Under the pieces are notes generated by a model. It saw nothing but the letters and a program-made list of their open reading frames with translations, had not been told where the DNA came from and ran no database searches. Of a DNA stretch of 32,986 nt, positions 8,293 through 17,268 are shown piece after piece (position 1 is the stretch's first letter; each line of letters begins with the position of its first letter). Origin of the DNA: Bacteroidales bacterium UBA3709. GTDB lineage: Bacteria; Bacteroidota; Bacteroidia; Bacteroidales; UBA932. The translations under genes were made by a program, and so were the position numbers. The stretch lies in NCBI GenBank assembly GCA_002372015.1, contig DFIA01000002.1:1-32986 (forward strand). Reading direction: 5' to 3'.

Positions 8293-9462
8293 CTACAGCT
8301 TAAAAGCCTCTAATTCGGCAACGGCAATAGCCAATTCTTTCTCTGCCTCTAAACATTTGCTATAGGCCGAACAGAAATATTCCATCTCTAACAGATAGTT
8401 TAGTAAAGAAAGTTCGCCTCCCCTATATGCCTTGTAGAGAAGTTCGTCTGCACGGCTATTCACAAAAAACTTCCTATAATCAGATACTACTTGCTCCAAT
8501 CCAACCGCCTTTGTATATTTAGCCTTTAACGATAAATAATACTGCCAACGAGCGTCTTGCAGTTCTTTTTTTATCTGTGCAACCTCTAACTTAGCCATGC
8601 TTACCTTTCCTCTGTTTTCCCACAAAGGAATAGTAATCCCTATTGTTAAACCGCTTAGTTTCTCTGTCTTTAGATATTCTCCTGCAAAGCCCACAGAAAA
8701 ACGTGGGAGGGTAGCTCTGCGCCTTACCACTATATTTTTTTCGGCTTCGCTTACTCTCGATTCTAAATATGCCAGTGCCGGATTTTCTTGCTTCACATTT
8801 GAAAACCATTGTTCAAAATCTGAAAAAAGCACAGGAGCACTATAAACAGTATCGTCTAAAAAAACATACTCGCCACCATTCATGGTTTCCAGATTAGCAC
8901 GCACCTTAACACGCTCCGCCTCAACTGCAAAAAGTTCTGCCTCAATATTGGCAAGATTCATCTGAGACTTATTGTACTCCAATATATTTGCCTGCCCCTC
9001 ATCCAACATCTTCTTATGGGCGGCTAAAATCTGCCTGGCATTATTAAATTGTCTGAAATAAAGGCTCGTCAATGCGTTGTAATATATCAGTTCTAAACAT
9101 AGTTTTTTTGCAGAGAGCATAAGCTCCATTCTTTCTGCCTTATACAGATACTCCAAAGAAGTGCTTTTCTGCACCTGAACTGCTCTTTTGGAAGAATACA
9201 GAGAAGGAAAATCGAAAGACTGCTTAACGCTGACATTTTTCTTACCGCCGGCAATTCCCCACATATACCCAAATTCAACCTCCGGATCTGCCAGATAGGT
9301 AGAAGTGCGGTTTTCCGCCTGAGCCAGCTCTTTTTGTTCTCTAAGTTTTTTTAAGGTAATGTTGTTCTTTTCTATATCTCTCAGTACTCGTTCAACAGAT
9401 TCTTGAGAAAACAGTTGCGATACCGTTATGGCTGCTAAGAATAAAAGAATTATCTTTTTCAT
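8293..9462 (-). CDS. TolC family outer-membrane channel of a metal RND efflux system
   Basis: The 389-residue protein has a Sec signal peptide (MKKIILLFLAAITVSQLFSQ) and two long helical stretches with the periodicity of TolC/CusC outer-membrane factors. Charged coiled-coil regions lie at about residues 25-60 and 165-190, and a second set after residue 230, with the family-like PLWENRGKV loop near residue 280. At 389 residues it is slightly short for the family. It is the last gene of the metal efflux unit, 8 bases after the RND pump gene, and should form the exit duct for that pump. No N-terminal acylated Cys is seen, unlike E. coli CusC. Confidence 0.88.
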   Translation of the reverse strand: MKKIILLFLAAITVSQLFSQESVERVLRDIEKNNITLKKLREQKELAQAENRTSTYLADPEVEFGYMWGIAGGKKNVSVKQSFDFPSLYSSKRAVQVQKSTSLEYLYKAERMELMLSAKKLCLELIYYNALTSLYFRQFNNARQILAAHKKMLDEGQANILEYNKSQMNLANIEAELFAVEAERVKVRANLETMNGGEYVFLDDTVYSAPVLFSDFEQWFSNVKQENPALAYLESRVSEAEKNIVVRRRATLPRFSVGFAGEYLKTEKLSGLTIGITIPLWENRGKVSMAKLEVAQIKKELQDARWQYYLSLKAKYTKAVGLEQVVSDYRKFFVNSRADELLYKAYRGGELSLLNYLLEMEYFCSAYSKCLEAEKELAIAVAELEAFKL

Positions 9463-9470
9463 TTCGTTTG

Positions 9471-12400
9471 TTATCTATTTATTTTTTTCTGATACCATTG
9501 ATACAGAATCGGCATAACAAATACATTAAGAAGAGTAGAGGTTATAAGACCTCCTAATACCACTATCGCCATAGGGCTCTGTATTTCATTTCCAGGCTTG
9601 TCGGCATTGATAATCAAAGGAATAAGCGCAAAAGCAGAAGTAAGAGCTGTCATAAGTATTGGATTCAGACGGTCTGCCGAACCCAGCAAGATGGTTTCAG
9701 TAAGACCAAGCCCTTCTTTCTGAAGGTGCTGATATCTGGAGATAAGCAATATCCCATTTCTGGTAGCCACCCCAAAGAGCGTAATAAAACCAATAATGGA
9801 AGGTATGCTCACTACTCCCGATGTAAAGAATACAGCTAAAACACCTCCTATCAATGCCAATGGAAGGCTAACCAAAACAAGTAGCGATAAAGACACTTTC
9901 TTAAACTCTCCAAACAGCAGCATAAATATGATAATCAACGATATCAGCGTTGCTATTGCAAGTGTTCTGGAGGCCGACTTGGCACTTTCAAACTGTCCTC
10001 CATACTCTATCATATATCCCTCTGGAAGAGTAATTTTATCGGATACTCTGTCTTTTATATCCTTAACCACACTTGCCACATCGCGTCCGGAAACATTTGC
10101 AGAAACCACCAATTTTCGGTGCACGTTTTCTCTGGAAATGGTGTTCGGGCCTCCAACAGAAACTATCTGTGCCACAGCATCTAAAGGAACCTTATAGCCA
10201 TTTTCTGTATCTATCATGGCCTTGCCAATATCATCAAATCTACTTGTGTATTCCTTGTCTAACTTTAGAATAAGATCAAAGCTACGAGTACCCTCATAGA
10301 TATCTCCAATCTTCTCGCCGGAAAAAGCCATGTTTATAAAATTATTGAACTGTTCCATAGAAATACCATAGCGTGCAAGCAACATTCGGTTTGGCCTAAT
10401 TTGTAACTGGGGCGTTTCTGTTTGCTGTTCCACAGATACATCAACCAGCCCTTCTACATCGCTCACAGCATTCTTTATCTGATTGCCTATCATATACATA
10501 CGGCTGATATCCGTGCCAAATATTTTTATTGCTATAGCAGCCCTTGTGCCAGAGAGCATGTGATCTATTCGGTGCCCTAAAGGCTGCCCTATAGTGGTAG
10601 CCACTCCCGGCACAGAAGCCAAGCATTCTCTCATGTGATTAAATACTTGTTCGCGAGTCCTCTTTTTGAGTGTAAACTGCACATCTATCTCTGCACTATT
10701 GGCAGACTGAGAATGTTCATCCAACTCTCCTCGGCCTGTTCTTCTTGCAGTAGCTGTAACTTCCGGTATTTTAAGTAGTTCTTGCTCTATAAGATTTCCT
10801 ATATCGTTACTTACCTCAAGAGAAACTCCCGGCGTAGCCACAGCCGAAATGGTAGCAGAGCCCTCGTTAAAATCTGGAAGAAAGCTTCTTCCCATAGATA
10901 AAAACAGAACCACTGCACCTATCAGCAAGCAGGCAGTTATAGCCAAAACAGAACGCCTGTAACCGAGTACCTTTTTTAGAGCTGCCGAATATACTTTTGT
11001 TAACCACGATGTTACCTTTGATTCCCTTGCTCCCTTATCTAAATACTGCTCCGAAGACAAAAGCATTCGGCACATGAGCGGAGTAAGTGTCATTGCCACA
11101 AGCAAAGACATAAACAAAGATATTATATAAGTAATACCCAAAGGTTTGAGCATTCTGCCCTCCATGCCAGACAGAAAGAAAAGCGGAATAAAAGCTACCA
11201 TAATAATGAAGGTGGCATTTAAAATAGAAGCTCTGATTTCCTTAGATGCTTCATACACCACCTCCATGGCAGAGGCCCGCTTTCCTTCTGGCTTTTGTCT
11301 ATTATGTTTTAGGCGCTTATAAACATTTTCCACATCTATTATGGCATCATCTACAAGCGAACCTATCGCAATACACATACCGCCTAAAGTCATTGTATTT
11401 ATATCCATACCCAAAAAATGCATAACTACGAGAGTAGCTAACAAAGAGAGAGGTATGGCTATAACCGATATAACTGTTGTTCGGAAACTGTTAAGAAAAA
11501 GAACCAATACCAATATCACAAAAATGGCACCTTCCAACAATGCTCTGCCTACATTGTTTACAGATGTTTCTATAAAGTCTGCCTGCCTAAAGATTTTGGT
11601 ATCTATTTTCACATCGGCAGGTAAGGAGGCCTTAATGCTTTCGAGATTAGCTTCTATTCTCTCCGTAACCTCCAACGTATTGATATTAGGCTGCTTAGAA
11701 ACAGACAGGATTATTGCGGGAGTTGCGTTTTGCGAGGCATAACCCATTTTTTGAGCTGGAGCTATAACTATATCTGCAACATCTGAAAGAACCACCGGAG
11801 CAGTACCATTCATCTTTACAAATGTAGAGCCTAATTCCTCTATATTACTCGTGCGGGCAACTCCCCTAAGAGCATATTCATTACCAAAATCTCTAAGCAC
11901 TCCACCCGAAGAATTATAACTTAAACTCCTGCCTGTGGCCTCAAGGTCTGCCATAGTTACTCCATATGCCTCCATTCTGCGAGGATCTGCCAATATCTGA
12001 TATTGCTTGTAATCTCCGCCCATTACAGTAACCTGAGAAACGCCACCGGTTGAGAGTATTGCAGGCTTTATAACCCAATCTGCAATAGTACGCAAGTCCA
12101 TCATGGAGGTAGAGTCGGATTGTAGCCCCACAAAAAGAATCTCCCCCATTACGCTAGACTGAGGGGCTAAAACCGGCATAACTCCTTCTGGCAACGATTC
12201 CGCCAGAGAAACCATTTTTTCGCTGATAATCTGACGCGCCTTAAACACATCCATTCCCCAATCGAACTCAGCCCATACAAATGAATATCCAAATGTAGAA
12301 GCACTACGCACTCTGCGCACATTTGTAGCCCCGTTTACAGCAGTTTCTATTGGAAAGGTTACAAGAGTTTCTATCTCCTCTGCTGCCATACCAGGCACTT

Positions 12401-12560
12401 CGCTCATAACCACCACAGTAGGAGCAGTTAGGTCTGGAAACACATCTACATCCATCTGCTTAGACGCATAAATGCCACCTATAACTAAGAGAACTGCACC
12501 TAACAGAATCGGGAACTTGTTTTTTAGCGAGAACCGAATCAAAGAATTTATAATATTCAT
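9471..12560 (-). CDS. Heavy-metal efflux RND transporter, CusA/CzcA family
   Basis: The 1029-residue inner-membrane proton antiporter has the usual plan of 12 membrane helices and two large periplasmic loops. Visible are DVFPDLTAPTVVV at residues 39-51, typical of the heavy-metal subfamily, and the TM4 segment GSLVDDAIIDVEN with D404/D405 and E411 available for proton relay. The first Asp of the DFG...D...E motif of CzcA is replaced (IAIGS), which fits CusA-like members better than divalent-ion CzcA, but substrate cannot be fixed from this. It sits between the adaptor gene (12 bases away) and the TolC gene (8 bases away). The His-rich tails of the adaptor and the His/Cys-rich small protein upstream support a copper, silver or zinc class substrate (inference). 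Confidence 0.93.
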   Translation of the reverse strand: MNIINSLIRFSLKNKFPILLGAVLLVIGGIYASKQMDVDVFPDLTAPTVVVMSEVPGMAAEEIETLVTFPIETAVNGATNVRRVRSASTFGYSFVWAEFDWGMDVFKARQIISEKMVSLAESLPEGVMPVLAPQSSVMGEILFVGLQSDSTSMMDLRTIADWVIKPAILSTGGVSQVTVMGGDYKQYQILADPRRMEAYGVTMADLEATGRSLSYNSSGGVLRDFGNEYALRGVARTSNIEELGSTFVKMNGTAPVVLSDVADIVIAPAQKMGYASQNATPAIILSVSKQPNINTLEVTERIEANLESIKASLPADVKIDTKIFRQADFIETSVNNVGRALLEGAIFVILVLVLFLNSFRTTVISVIAIPLSLLATLVVMHFLGMDINTMTLGGMCIAIGSLVDDAIIDVENVYKRLKHNRQKPEGKRASAMEVVYEASKEIRASILNATFIIMVAFIPLFFLSGMEGRMLKPLGITYIISLFMSLLVAMTLTPLMCRMLLSSEQYLDKGARESKVTSWLTKVYSAALKKVLGYRRSVLAITACLLIGAVVLFLSMGRSFLPDFNEGSATISAVATPGVSLEVSNDIGNLIEQELLKIPEVTATARRTGRGELDEHSQSANSAEIDVQFTLKKRTREQVFNHMRECLASVPGVATTIGQPLGHRIDHMLSGTRAAIAIKIFGTDISRMYMIGNQIKNAVSDVEGLVDVSVEQQTETPQLQIRPNRMLLARYGISMEQFNNFINMAFSGEKIGDIYEGTRSFDLILKLDKEYTSRFDDIGKAMIDTENGYKVPLDAVAQIVSVGGPNTISRENVHRKLVVSANVSGRDVASVVKDIKDRVSDKITLPEGYMIEYGGQFESAKSASRTLAIATLISLIIIFMLLFGEFKKVSLSLLVLVSLPLALIGGVLAVFFTSGVVSIPSIIGFITLFGVATRNGILLISRYQHLQKEGLGLTETILLGSADRLNPILMTALTSAFALIPLIINADKPGNEIQSPMAIVVLGGLITSTLLNVFVMPILYQWYQKKINR

Positions 12561-12572
12561 AATTCTGCCCTC

Positions 12573-14051
12573 CTAATGAACATGCCCCGAATGAGCGTCA
12601 AGAGTTCCGGCTGCCTGAGAAAGTTTTACCATAACAGCTCCCTTTCCAACAACCCTATCGCCTTCTGAAACACCAGAAAGTATTTCTCTACGATTGCCAT
12701 CGGTACCTCCGAGTTTAACTTCTCTCTTTTCAAATAACTCCGGCGTAAGTTGCACAAAAACAAAGTAATTACCCATTTCTTCCACAATACTTTCTTCCGG
12801 AACGGTTATTCCATATCTCCCCTCTCCGGATTTAATGAACATCTCCACAAAAGTTCCGGGCAGAAGTTGCTTGTTGGCTTTTACCTTAAATGTTACCGGA
12901 ATAAGAGCAGAATTTGCTCCTATGCTCTTTCCATAAGAAAGCATAGAACCACCGAGTTCATCCAAAGAAGCCACTTGTCCCGATGGCATTTTTATGTTGG
13001 CAGAAGAAAAGGTTTGAAGAGCCTCATAGAACTTTGGCTGAAGTTCCGCTTTCAAATACAGATTTCCTCCTTTTGATATAGACATTACACTTTGCCCCGT
13101 TTGCACAAACTCGCCGCTACGCACTGTAAGAGAAGTTACATAGCCTCCAAACGGAGCTGTAACCCTCTGTTTTCCTGAAGAATAGTTTCTTCTAAGATTA
13201 TCGTATTTTGCTTTTGCACTCTCATAGTTTCTCTTTGCTTCCATTAAATCAGCCTCAGAAACAATCTTATCTTGGCTCAATGCAGCTTTTCTCTCATATT
13301 CGCTTTTAGCCAGATTGTAGTCGCTCTCGGCCTGACTCGCCATTACCGCAATATTGCCATCTTCTTTCAGAGAGCTGTTATCTATAGTAAAGAGAATTTG
13401 CCCTGCACCAACCTGCCTACCCTCTACAATGGCATCTGAAGCAAATGTAACCACTCCTGCCACCGGAGCTGTTATCACCGCCTCGTCGCCAACAGAAGGT
13501 AGCACCTGCGCCATAGCTTTTACAACCCTATTTATCTGACCACTCTTGCACTCTTCTGTAGAAAAATTTACTTTCCAACTCTGTTCCTTTGGAAATGTTA
13601 TTGCGTTAGTATTGTTAATTTCAGCTTCTTCCACTGCCTCATGAGCAGAATGTCCATCGGCAAATACCGTAACATTAACAGCAGGCTTATCTCCATAGTT
13701 TATGGTTAACAATCCTTCGCCTGCCACAGCCGGTTCAAAAGCAAATTCATATATCCCAGATGAAAGTATCTCTGCCTCACTTTCTTCGCTCGCCTGACCT
13801 ACAGTTAAGGTAGCCTTTAACTGCTCAACTATAACCGGCTTAAAGTCGGAAAGAGATGTTAGATGAACCACCACATGAGAGTGTCTGCCAGTTACCATAG
13901 GATCGGCCTCTGCAAAAAGCTCATAACTACCTGAATAAGCTGTATAGATAAATGAATGATTATGATGTTCTTCGGTTTCTTCGTGAGTATGGTGGCAACC
14001 TGTCAGCAAAATAGCAGACAGTATGATAAGAATAAAATATCTCAATTGCAT
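12573..14051 (-). CDS. Periplasmic adaptor (membrane fusion) subunit of the metal RND pump, His-rich ends
   Basis: The 492-residue lipoprotein (lipobox LLTGC, Cys19) resembles CusB/CzcB adaptors. Two lipoyl halves flank an alpha-helical hairpin: ITAPVAGVVTFASD, then helices around SQAESDYNLAKSEYERK, then RVTAPFGGYVTSL. A beta-barrel and membrane-proximal domain follow. Directly after the lipobox is a His/Glu patch (HHTHEETEEHHNH) and the C-terminus ends DAHSGHVH, so both termini offer metal ligands. The first 160 residues before the lipoyl part form an extra domain with a beta-rich look, common in Bacteroidota homologues. Products probably bind metal in the periplasm and pass it to the pump. 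It follows the small His-rich gene by 82 bases. Confidence 0.9.
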   Translation of the reverse strand: MQLRYFILIILSAILLTGCHHTHEETEEHHNHSFIYTAYSGSYELFAEADPMVTGRHSHVVVHLTSLSDFKPVIVEQLKATLTVGQASEESEAEILSSGIYEFAFEPAVAGEGLLTINYGDKPAVNVTVFADGHSAHEAVEEAEINNTNAITFPKEQSWKVNFSTEECKSGQINRVVKAMAQVLPSVGDEAVITAPVAGVVTFASDAIVEGRQVGAGQILFTIDNSSLKEDGNIAVMASQAESDYNLAKSEYERKAALSQDKIVSEADLMEAKRNYESAKAKYDNLRRNYSSGKQRVTAPFGGYVTSLTVRSGEFVQTGQSVMSISKGGNLYLKAELQPKFYEALQTFSSANIKMPSGQVASLDELGGSMLSYGKSIGANSALIPVTFKVKANKQLLPGTFVEMFIKSGEGRYGITVPEESIVEEMGNYFVFVQLTPELFEKREVKLGGTDGNRREILSGVSEGDRVVGKGAVMVKLSQAAGTLDAHSGHVH

Positions 14052-14133
14052 TGGTTTGTATTTATAGTTTTCTAATTATTAATAAATCTGGGAGTGGTTT
14101 ACCCCCTTTAAACTAATAAGTATTATAGAAAAA

Positions 14134-14532
14134 CTAACAAACCGGAGGAGCTCGCAGGCCAAACGACAACGCAATTGTTTTAGACACAAAACAACAGTCT
14201 TGCCTTTTGTATAAAATACTGCTGTACACCGTAGGAACCTCTATCTGGCCGATAGGGTCTGCAATGTACAGGGCTTGCAATATATCATCGGTGAGAGTCT
14301 GATAACTCCGTGCGAGAAAAAGATCTGCCTCAGCAATAAAACAACTTTCTGGCGAGGTGGCTCCTGTTTCTTCAAGAGGACATTCGCCTGCTTCTGCAGT
14401 ATGATGAGTTTCGTGGGAAAGAGTATGTAGAACTACAGTAGCCTCTCCATGATGATGATGTGGCACTAAAACATGCACCATTAAGGCTATGTCTGCCACT
14501 AATACAAAAACTATAGAGAGAAGCCTTCTCAT
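14134..14532 (-). CDS. Small His/Cys-rich protein, DUF6769-like, leader gene of the metal efflux operon
   Basis: A 132-residue protein with one N-terminal membrane helix or uncleaved signal (residues 3-22), then HHHH at 25-28, HETHH at 40-44 and single Cys at 51 and 64. A CC pair lies near residue 113 and the protein ends in Cys132. This composition resembles small proteins annotated as DUF6769 in Bacteroidota, or the DUF2946/CzcI type in Proteobacteria, that precede CusA/CzcA operons; the exact family is from memory and not tested. A role as periplasmic metal sensor or chaperone is inference. A TATATTTG promoter ends only 7 bases upstream of the ATG. Confidence 0.72.
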   Translation of the reverse strand: MRRLLSIVFVLVADIALMVHVLVPHHHHGEATVVLHTLSHETHHTAEAGECPLEETGATSPESCFIAEADLFLARSYQTLTDDILQALYIADPIGQIEVPTVYSSILYKRQDCCFVSKTIALSFGLRAPPVC

Positions 14533-14539
14533 TGCAGGG

Positions 14540-14547
14540 CAAATATA
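14540..14547 (-). promoter_or_regulatory. Bacteroidota -7 promoter element for the metal efflux operon
   Basis: On the minus strand this reads TATATTTG, an exact consensus match, inside the 21-base gap after the hydrolase gene. The last base of the box is 7 bases from the ATG, so the transcript would have a leader of only a few bases or none. Any -33 element would lie in the hydrolase 3' end; none is obvious. Confidence 0.55.
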
Positions 14548-14553
14548 GTAAAA

Positions 14554-15495
14554 TTATCTGATAGTCTTTATATAAGGTTTTTTCCCCCAGCCAGAATAAA
14601 CCGTACTCTGATCTTCTTTTGATATATGCACATCTCGGTTTACCGGCCTTTTTTCGTCTTTGAGAGAATGAGATAACAGCCACTGATAAATCTTTGGCAT
14701 ATAGAAGTATCTGGCAAGATATGAATGCGAGGCACCTATAAGCCACTCATATCTGAGCCTATGAGCTAAATGTCTTCCTTCCAATTCTTTGACTATTACC
14801 TGAGAAGCCTTTACACTCACAAGCTTATCGGCAGTTCCGTGTATTATCCACAGAGGGACTTCTCCCATATTGCCTATATCTTTGGCTGTAGTGCCTCCAC
14901 ATAGGGCTACGGCTGCGGCTACACGCTCCGGACGAGCTGCCACAAAATCTAAGGTGCCATATCCTCCCAAGCTCATACCAAGCACATATACACGTGTTGT
15001 ATCATAGGGATATTCTACCTTCAGATAATCCAATATCTTACAGAGTTTGTCTGGGTTCCACCACTCCCCCGGATTCTGAGGTGCGAGCACTATAGCCGGA
15101 ATTTCTCTTCCCCTTTCAACAGCATCTATGGAACCGTAACGGCGCACTTTTTCTAAATCTTTACCGCATAAACTTTTGCCGTGAAGAAATATCACCAAAG
15201 GAGTTGTGGCTGCCAAGGAATCGGCTCTATTGTACCCTGCCGGAGTATATAACCAAAAGTTGTAACTTCCCTCCACTTTACCACGCATAGCTCTGAGTAC
15301 AGGCTCAAAGGCAAGCCGCCTTGCTGCTGCAATACTGTCTGCCACAGCACGTTTCAGACTATCTATTCTAAGACTGTCTGCACGATGCATTATATTACTT
15401 TCTCCAAATTTCTTGAATCTTCCTTGAGCCTGCAGCCCTAAAGAAAACAGACTTACACAGCATACAAAACACAGAACTCTACTTATACTATTCAT
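14554..15495 (-). CDS. Exported alpha/beta hydrolase (esterase or peptidase-like)
   Basis: A 313-residue protein with a Sec signal peptide (SVSLFSLGLQAQ region; cleavage likely after LQA). The alpha/beta hydrolase triad is visible: nucleophile Ser175 in GMSLGGYG, Asp223 in HGTADKLV, and His257 in GASHSYL, with LHGKSLCG near residue 105 for the oxyanion hole. This matches the family annotated as prolyl oligopeptidase-type or phospholipase/carboxylesterase-like secreted hydrolases, including feruloyl-esterase-like members. The substrate is unknown. A TTG at 15501 is in frame, but the ATG at 15495 is the natural start. It follows the propeller lipoprotein gene by 52 bases and precedes the metal genes by 21. 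Confidence 0.85.
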   Translation of the reverse strand: MNSISRVLCFVCCVSLFSLGLQAQGRFKKFGESNIMHRADSLRIDSLKRAVADSIAAARRLAFEPVLRAMRGKVEGSYNFWLYTPAGYNRADSLAATTPLVIFLHGKSLCGKDLEKVRRYGSIDAVERGREIPAIVLAPQNPGEWWNPDKLCKILDYLKVEYPYDTTRVYVLGMSLGGYGTLDFVAARPERVAAAVALCGGTTAKDIGNMGEVPLWIIHGTADKLVSVKASQVIVKELEGRHLAHRLRYEWLIGASHSYLARYFYMPKIYQWLLSHSLKDEKRPVNRDVHISKEDQSTVYSGWGKKPYIKTIR

Positions 15496-15547
15496 ATACA
15501 AAACCTCTAAAATCGCCTATTAGTAACTTGTCTAAGGCAATACTTTC

Positions 15548-17140
15548 TTATTTTATAACAAACTTGTAAATACCGTTGACTCTGGAACCTACAACGGCCG
15601 CATTCCCATATACTGTTGGAGAAGACTCAAAATTATAAGCCACCTTTCTGCTATGTAATACCTTTCCTGTTTTAGCCTCTATCAGATAGATATTACCTTC
15701 ACCGTCGCCAGTAAATATGTACATACGGTTTTCGTTGTCGTAAAAAGCCACCGGAGAAGACCAGCAGAACTGTCTTAACGGCACACTGTAAAGTATGCTT
15801 CCATCTTTTGTTGAAAGAGCTACAAGTTCTCCATTTGTTTTAGCAGCCTTGTTTCGGCACACATTTGCAAATATCATGTCTGAACAATCGCCATTACCCA
15901 AAAGAGGAGTGGAATACATTCCTCCGTCTAAAACCTTTCCTCCCAAATTGATACGGCGGCAAGGTATCTTCTGCTCCCATATTAAGCTTCCGTCTAATGC
16001 GTTAAGTTTTACAATACTGCAAAAGCCGCTCATTCCCTGTCTATCTACCTCGTTTGCGGCATAAAGACAAGGATTTCCGTCTTCTATACGGCAAACTACA
16101 GTTCCATCCGAATCGTCTTTATTGGAATAATGCCAAACAGGCTTCATTGTATTCAGATTAATACAGATTACATTGCCGGCGTTATCCTGAAACCATCCGT
16201 AATTACGCCATATTGCTATGCTCGATTCTATACCTGGTGCAACCCCTCCCACCTTATATCTTAAAGTTTCTAAAAGAGTCAGTTGCCCCTGCTGGCGAGC
16301 AAACTTGTAGATACTTCCATTCTCTCCCGGCCAGATCAAATATCCGCCGGCCACCACTGGAGAAGAGTCAAACGCCCCCCATTTACGCCATGCCTTAGTA
16401 TCTAAGTACTTGTATGTTATCTTATGCTTTAGCAAATCTACGCACAATAAGCTCATAGGTGTTTTTCTGGAAACTCCATGCCCTATATACAAGTTCTTGT
16501 ATTCTGGATCGAGCGAAGGAGAGCCCTTTATTGTATTTAGAACATCCAATGGTTGTCTCGACAATTTTCCTGTTTCAAAATCTAAAAAATAGGTTATGGC
16601 ATTCAAAGATGAAAAAATAATTTCCTTGCCACTGAAATTATCGTTTTTAAGCACACCTGCCTGCTGAAATTCTGTTATGTCTTCAGGTGTCCAGTTTACA
16701 AATATAGGTTGCCCGGTCCAACCGGTTCCTCCACCCCAGTTGCCCAGGCTGGTTTTATAATTGTCGTCCCCCGTCTCAAACCGCCACGCAACTTCTACCG
16801 TTGTTGGGGCTTGCTCCAACTTCCCTTCAAAAGAAGCATCGCGGAGCATATTTCTCCTAAATGTAAAAGACGATTTATCCGAAGCATATCTATCTTTTAC
16901 ATCGGCCAGATAATGGTCTGCCGAATCGGCCTTTTCTACCACATACTGCAGCTTGCTTGCAGAAGCATACAAGGTATCAGGCAAGAAGAGTTTCTCTAAA
17001 GAAATTTCCTGTATAACAGTATCTTTTATAGCATGCTCATCTGCATTGCTGTGAGCCTTAGGGCAACCTGCAAATAGCGGAGCAGACACCATCAGACACA
17101 AAACCCACAGGCTTTTTCTATAAGGGCTGCATTTTTTCAT
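15548..17140 (-). CDS. PQQ-like beta-propeller lipoprotein
   Basis: The 530-residue protein has a lipoprotein signal (lipobox LFAGC, Cys26). It then has a helical stretch to about residue 110 and a series of WD/PQQ-like blades with recurring G.V....G.I.W or G.LY.F patterns. Examples are LIWPGENGSIYKFARQQG, VICINLNTMKPVWHY, LDGSLIWEQKIP and GEGNIYLIEAKTGKVLH. The architecture is that of BamB-like or PQQ-binding-like propellers. No quinone-binding catalytic residues are recognisable, so an enzyme role is not supported and protein binding is more likely. It is the first gene of the minus-strand run that continues into the hydrolase and metal efflux genes. Its upstream gap contains a TATCTTTG element facing the prfB promoter. 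Confidence 0.82.
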   Translation of the reverse strand: MKKCSPYRKSLWVLCLMVSAPLFAGCPKAHSNADEHAIKDTVIQEISLEKLFLPDTLYASASKLQYVVEKADSADHYLADVKDRYASDKSSFTFRRNMLRDASFEGKLEQAPTTVEVAWRFETGDDNYKTSLGNWGGGTGWTGQPIFVNWTPEDITEFQQAGVLKNDNFSGKEIIFSSLNAITYFLDFETGKLSRQPLDVLNTIKGSPSLDPEYKNLYIGHGVSRKTPMSLLCVDLLKHKITYKYLDTKAWRKWGAFDSSPVVAGGYLIWPGENGSIYKFARQQGQLTLLETLRYKVGGVAPGIESSIAIWRNYGWFQDNAGNVICINLNTMKPVWHYSNKDDSDGTVVCRIEDGNPCLYAANEVDRQGMSGFCSIVKLNALDGSLIWEQKIPCRRINLGGKVLDGGMYSTPLLGNGDCSDMIFANVCRNKAAKTNGELVALSTKDGSILYSVPLRQFCWSSPVAFYDNENRMYIFTGDGEGNIYLIEAKTGKVLHSRKVAYNFESSPTVYGNAAVVGSRVNGIYKFVIK

Positions 17141-17182
17141 ATCGTTTAAAGTTTAAGTTTCTGTTAATACACCTTTATTTGT

Positions 17183-17190
17183 TAACTTTG
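17183..17190 (+). promoter_or_regulatory. Bacteroidota -7 promoter element for prfB
   Basis: TAACTTTG matches TAnnTTTG exactly and lies 78 bases before the prfB ATG, predicting a leader of about 75 bases that includes the hairpin at 17229-17250. Confidence 0.55.
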
Positions 17191-17211
17191 TACTGTATTG
17201 AGGCATGGTTG

Positions 17212-17219
17212 CAAAGATA
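17212..17219 (-). promoter_or_regulatory. Bacteroidota -7 promoter element for the propeller lipoprotein gene
   Basis: On the minus strand this reads TATCTTTG, an exact TAnnTTTG match, 71 bases before the start at 17140. It faces the prfB promoter, so the two transcripts would overlap by roughly 10-15 bases at their 5' ends. Confidence 0.45.
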
Positions 17220-17228
17220 AGCATTAAC

Positions 17229-17250
17229 TGGCTGTTTTGGAATCCAGCCA
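17229..17250 (+). other. Hairpin in the prfB leader
   Basis: TGGCTG (17229-17234) pairs perfectly with CAGCCA (17245-17250) around a 10-base loop. It lies 18 bases before the prfB ATG and no T tract follows, so it is a leader structure and not a terminator. Its function is unknown. Confidence 0.45.
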
Positions 17251-17268
17251 TCAAACATTATTCAAGAT

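Noticed and set aside
9796..10197. Plus-strand open frames inside the RND pump gene
   Set aside because: They are antisense shadows of a well conserved transporter frame and have no family features or promoter.
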